A stretch of 15,631 nt of DNA from assembly GCA_910589095.1 (NCBI GenBank), contig CAJUSN010000045.1:1-15631 (forward strand), in the 5' to 3' direction. Below are positions 13,001 to 15,631 of the stretch, piece after piece. The notes under the pieces are model-generated. The model made no database searches and was not told the DNA's origin. It saw nothing but the letters and a program-made list of their open reading frames with translations. Numbering within the stretch: position 1 is the stretch's first letter; every line of letters begins with the position of its first letter. Source of the DNA: an uncultured Muribaculaceae bacterium. GTDB taxonomy: Bacteria > Bacteroidota > Bacteroidia > Bacteroidales > Muribaculaceae. The translations under genes and the position numbers were made by a program.

Positions 13001-15631
13001 ACAGCCCCCTGATAGGGTGCACATCCATGAGGGCCCCTGACGGCCTCCGTACATTCTACGCCTACCGGGGTTCACGCCTCTACCTGGTGCTGGACAACAA
13101 CCGCGAACTCCTCACCCGATATGACTACGCCGCTTTCGGTGACACCAACATATTTTCGGAGCCGGCGCAATGCAACCGTGTCACCGCCACCGTCTACCCC
13201 GACGGCCCCTCATCCACCCCCTCCGTCACTGAAACCATCACCGACGGCTTCGGGCAGACCATAGGAGAGCTCTCGCGCGACTTCGGCAGCGAGGGCGACG
13301 TGCTCGCGTCGCTCACGCGCTATGACGCACTCAACCGCCCCCTGCGGGTATGGCGCCCGCCCCCGGTGAACAACTACATCGCTGCCATGCGCTCCGATTC
13401 ACCCTTGGGACTCGCGGCCATGAACCTCTATTCCGACTCGCTCGCCTTCTCCACAGCCACCTATCCCGCCTCGGCCCTGGAGATCCCCTCGCGCACCACT
13501 CTCCCCGGCAGCAATTTCCGCCAGGCTGCTTCCACCACCCAACTCACCACATGCACCACACAGATGCGCGACTACTCGCGCGCCGTGATCCGCTATACAT
13601 TCGACGGCACCACCGTTCGGTCCGACGGCTATTACCTGCGCGGCGAGCTTGACTGCGTCCGGACCACCGATGCCGACGGCAATGTCACCCTCACGTTCAC
13701 CGACGTGCTCGGCAGGACGGTGCTGGTGCGCCGGCTCACCGACAGTTACTCCTACGCCGACACCTACACCATCTCCGACTCCTGGGGCAATCCCCTAGTG
13801 GTGCTCCCGCCCGAGGCCTCAGCCGCCATAGGCGACTGGGAGTGCCCCACCGACGGCGAACCCATCGACCTCTACGCCTATCTCTATACCTACGACGCGG
13901 CCCTGCGTCTGCGCTCCATGAAAGCACCTGGGCGCGAGGCGGTGGAATACGCCTACGACAACGAAGGGCGCGTACTCTTCACCCGCGACGGCAACCAACG
14001 CCGCCGGGGCCTGCGCACGTTCACCCTCCGCGACGCACTCGGACGCGACGCCGTGATCGGCCTGTGTGCCGACGCTCTGAGCGATGATATATGGGAGCGC
14101 GACCTATCGGCCACAACCGCTCCGCTCACGGTCAGCCTTTCCGGAGCGGTAGGAACCGGATTGCTCGGCACGGGCTATACACTCACGTCGGGCGAGCCCC
14201 TTTCCGACCCCCGCCTCCTCCAGGCCACCTATTACGACGACTCCTCCTTCCTGCCCGCCGGCCATCCGGCGCTCTCCCTCCCCGCAGCGGGACTCGCCAC
14301 GCCCAAAGGGCACGTCACCGGCTCACTCACAGCCACCCTCGCGGGTCCGACCGCTCCCACCGAAAGCGACATGGACTCCGACTCCTCCGCGCCCACGCTC
14401 ACCGTCTCGGGCTACGACTCGCTCGGCTTCCTCTCCCTCACCGCACGCTATCTCCCCGGCGGACGCACCCTCCTGAGCCGCCTCACAAACTCATCCACCG
14501 GCCTCCCGATCGAGCAATCGGTGACACTCTCGCAGGCCGACTCCGTGATAGCCCACACCGTCACCAGCAACACCTACGACCCCTACGGCCGCCTCATCCG
14601 CTCGCGCATAAACCCCGACACTCCTGAAGAACTGACGGTCTATGAGGCCACCCCCGGCGCCACCGGAGAGATCACGACAGAGCGCACCGCATCGGTGGAA
14701 CGCACCGTCGAGCGCGACATCCGCGGGGCAGTCTCATCATGGTCCACCCCCTGGATAAGCCAGCAGCTCTTCTACGGCGACCTTGGCGGCCGACCATCCT
14801 TCACGGGGCGGGTGACAGCGAAAGTGACCACCATGGCCGACGGCAGCACGAGGCGCTATGACTACACCTATTCGCCGCTCGGGTTCCTCACCGGAGCGAA
14901 GTTCTCGGGCTCTGATACTGCCAAGGATTTCTCCTCAACATACACCTACGACAGTCACGGCAACATCACCTCCATAGTGCAGGGCGGTCTCCCCTTGGCC
15001 GGTTACGAGACTTCACAGGTGCCCGACTTGACGTTCACCTATCTGGGCAATCAGATCACCTCAGTGAAAACTTCGCTCGCGCGTCCGCCCCGGCCTCCGC
15101 GTCCCGTGAGAGAGGCGGAGCTGCTCCCCGAAGCCTCGGCTACTGCCGCGGAGTCCCGCTCGGCCGCATACACTGGCTTCGACTACGATGCCAACGGCAA
15201 CCTCACCGCCGACCCCATGCGTCGGCTCAATGAGATAGAGTACAACGCCATCGACCGCCCCTGGCGCGTCATCACCGCCACGGCCGACACCGTGACCTTC
15301 ATCTACTCCGCCGCCGGCGACAAGCTCGCCGAGATCTACCGCAGCCGCAACGGCCTCTCCGACCTGCGCCGCGACCTCTTCGGCCCCTATGAGCTTGAGG
15401 ATGGTCGGCTCCTGCGCACCGCCTTGGCGCAAGGCTTCATCGACACCCTCGGCACCATCCACGCCTTCATCCCCGACTATCAGGGCAACATCCTCGCAGT
15501 CATCGACTGCTCCACCGACTCCTTGGAGCATCTGACCGACTACTATCCTTACGGGCAACCACACCCCGACTGCCTCGCCCCCGAGCTGTCGCTCCGCAAA
15601 TACTCCGCCAAGGAGCTCCTCACCCCCTTCG
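10024..15631 (+). CDS. Giant secreted YD/RHS-repeat protein, 3' end beyond the window
   Basis: One frame stays open for 1869 codons from ATG 10024 to the right edge with no stop. Residues 1-33 are a Sec signal peptide ending A-M-A. The N-terminal module (about 85-165) has DYSSGEARLSIPLFDWEVGDYPMK and SGWFGLGWNLGGSGCVTRHIMG (each a conserved Bacteroidota RHS/SpvB-like entry motif). A long strand-rich middle follows. YD repeats appear from about residue 1030 (LLTRYDYAAFGDT) and clearly at YTYDSHGNITS (~1639) and FDYDANGNLTADP (~1719). The RHS core begins with PDYQGNILAVID and LTDYYPYGQPHP (~1818-1845) and breaks off at YSAKELLTPF, just before the expected G-ARxYDP block and variable C-terminus. 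RHS shells usually encapsulate toxic or effector C-termini, but whether that holds here cannot be seen. G+C rises strongly along the gene. No immunity or secretion gene is in view. Confidence 0.9.
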   Translation, partial: MRLEVKHSQKRWNPLRFFVTVVCVLLWTSIAMAEVADADSIPGPVAVPDSVPADSATVADGISQPMPALSSGDDFMPEFSLPSLVVGPSPDAAAMTLRHDVGIDYSSGEARLSIPLFDWEVGDYPMKLSLAYRVGSYTMDAASGWFGLGWNLGGSGCVTRHIMGLPDEKFAQDIRSASSIGSDPEAYKYLADLHEYRKDDALDRFSYSCPAGAGDFFIKDGVIIPTPQTDNEITFTGDLTDGMRDFMATSPDGTRYIFSEREMIDFQYHQETINHRVHAPSFQNAVSTWYLSRIITPEGADTITITYDSLPEWVRANTVNTSTQSFSYTDRNKAATIDQTTVTAMYDQAVTTFHNQRIIKGIQSRSATVEFTHAIVAKPADNDSRGVITALTVKSPEGTTVRNISTGLSDGFPRYLFHLTISHQGVVIDRHDFTYRGLVPSANKDFFGYYNGYLGNRSSHEVIDPTDATFNSSRLSYDPPHSHTGGMETHMTLQGLMTQYNFEAAKMEYIRRNNVGVPTDTLTIQIGHRLKSIVTTDSVTLRQRICELSYSDPMCDIDFDRVYMGAFVSLSGLTRIQQLSTMLTETTYTTAVSFHDTSLMPGFSVHDASIHYGTVEERISGTGIDRPVMTRYEYDTSPCRMTFMPTSGNGKSDIGILQPHPRFMHTSPVPYNVADGIKHVVNSTTHVSGGFRENIGAKPLLTAVTEFSFENGTYTPLTEKRISYVKSECDSLITGVFHQSLVRSKINIYGEEKSDFQDNTDFNYGNTAVKWTTWLPDTVTTVRTFPDGSTRTSGTRFLYTGSAVFPILIPGGGGTIELPPGFQFPVDTAVVKPAPGLVHPHCPFRADSITSQAYRYTLFGTRTTSAGHTTEHYMARAQNVTTDFFRSAAERGLRSLPVQEIWVVDGRDTITRNYEYGRFGGVTRLTAATITGRGGAVMDHLSVGGYTHLGRPTSVKKMASPTEHYGWGYSGDLLVSRTTGDDTGPQLTSTFTHSPLIGCTSMRAPDGLRTFYAYRGSRLYLVLDNNRELLTRYDYAAFGDTNIFSEPAQCNRVTATVYPDGPSSTPSVTETITDGFGQTIGELSRDFGSEGDVLASLTRYDALNRPLRVWRPPPVNNYIAAMRSDSPLGLAAMNLYSDSLAFSTATYPASALEIPSRTTLPGSNFRQAASTTQLTTCTTQMRDYSRAVIRYTFDGTTVRSDGYYLRGELDCVRTTDADGNVTLTFTDVLGRTVLVRRLTDSYSYADTYTISDSWGNPLVVLPPEASAAIGDWECPTDGEPIDLYAYLYTYDAALRLRSMKAPGREAVEYAYDNEGRVLFTRDGNQRRRGLRTFTLRDALGRDAVIGLCADALSDDIWERDLSATTAPLTVSLSGAVGTGLLGTGYTLTSGEPLSDPRLLQATYYDDSSFLPAGHPALSLPAAGLATPKGHVTGSLTATLAGPTAPTESDMDSDSSAPTLTVSGYDSLGFLSLTARYLPGGRTLLSRLTNSSTGLPIEQSVTLSQADSVIAHTVTSNTYDPYGRLIRSRINPDTPEELTVYEATPGATGEITTERTASVERTVERDIRGAVSSWSTPWISQQLFYGDLGGRPSFTGRVTAKVTTMADGSTRRYDYTYSPLGFLTGAKFSGSDTAKDFSSTYTYDSHGNITSIVQGGLPLAGYETSQVPDLTFTYLGNQITSVKTSLARPPRPPRPVREAELLPEASATAAESRSAAYTGFDYDANGNLTADPMRRLNEIEYNAIDRPWRVITATADTVTFIYSAAGDKLAEIYRSRNGLSDLRRDLFGPYELEDGRLLRTALAQGFIDTLGTIHAFIPDYQGNILAVIDCSTDSLEHLTDYYPYGQPHPDCLAPELSLRKYSAKELLTPF

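Noticed and set aside
12333..14627. Several open frames of 60-180 codons on both strands inside the RHS gene
   Set aside because: All are Arg/Pro/His-rich shadows created by high G+C at third positions of the RHS frame.
1..15631. CRISPR array, insertion sequence or prophage
   Set aside because: No regularly spaced repeats, transposase motif, terminal inverted repeats or phage genes are visible; only short direct repeats near tRNA-Phe.

Overview
The window looks like a chromosomal stretch from a member of the Bacteroidales (Bacteroidota). The grounds are: repeated TAnnTTTG -7 boxes ahead of genes, two of them with a TTTG element exactly 20 nt upstream; few Shine-Dalgarno sites; a Wzi-family outer-membrane protein (Caps_assemb_Wzi type); a LytS/LytTR two-component pair; lipoproteins with Bacteroidota-style lipoboxes; and a giant secreted YD/RHS-repeat protein. 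Muribaculaceae is a plausible family, but that is an inference I cannot confirm from the bases alone.

Layout. Bases 1-300 hold a minus-strand tRNA-Phe(GAA) with a good promoter and a strong hairpin terminator; short direct repeats at its 3' end resemble a remnant attachment site. Bases 451-3950 are one minus-strand operon read fmt, wzi-like, lipocalin-like lipoprotein, L,D-transpeptidase. The first three genes overlap end to start. The last gene is broken by a one-base shortfall in an A-run. Upstream of fmt lies a 13-codon ORF with a perfect AGGAGG, in frame with fmt and ending directly at its ATG. A small lipoprotein gene (4334-4897) converges on recO (4900-5625). recO diverges from neuC (5722-6897) across a 96-bp intergenic region with two facing -7 boxes.

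Bases 7013-8946 encode a LytS-type histidine kinase and a LytTR response regulator with an ATGA overlap. The kinase has a His-Pro-rich loop predicted to face the periplasm. A minus-strand gene (8977-9822) encodes a protein with a GNGPSL motif, like the MptE/DUF115 and GT42 families. It has a 5' leader hairpin and an unusually good ribosome binding site. From 10024 to the right edge runs one uninterrupted reading frame of at least 1869 codons: a Sec-exported YD/RHS protein that leaves the window inside the RHS core, so its C-terminal variable tip is not visible.

How they fit together: envelope and surface-glycan functions recur (Wzi-like barrel, two lipoproteins, L,D-transpeptidase, UDP-GlcNAc 2-epimerase, GNGPSL protein, RHS protein), mixed with housekeeping genes (tRNA-Phe, fmt, recO). 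I see no CRISPR array, insertion sequence or complete mobile element. The candidates for something less ordinary are the RHS protein with its strong internal base-composition change, the His-rich sensor, and the fmt leader ORF.
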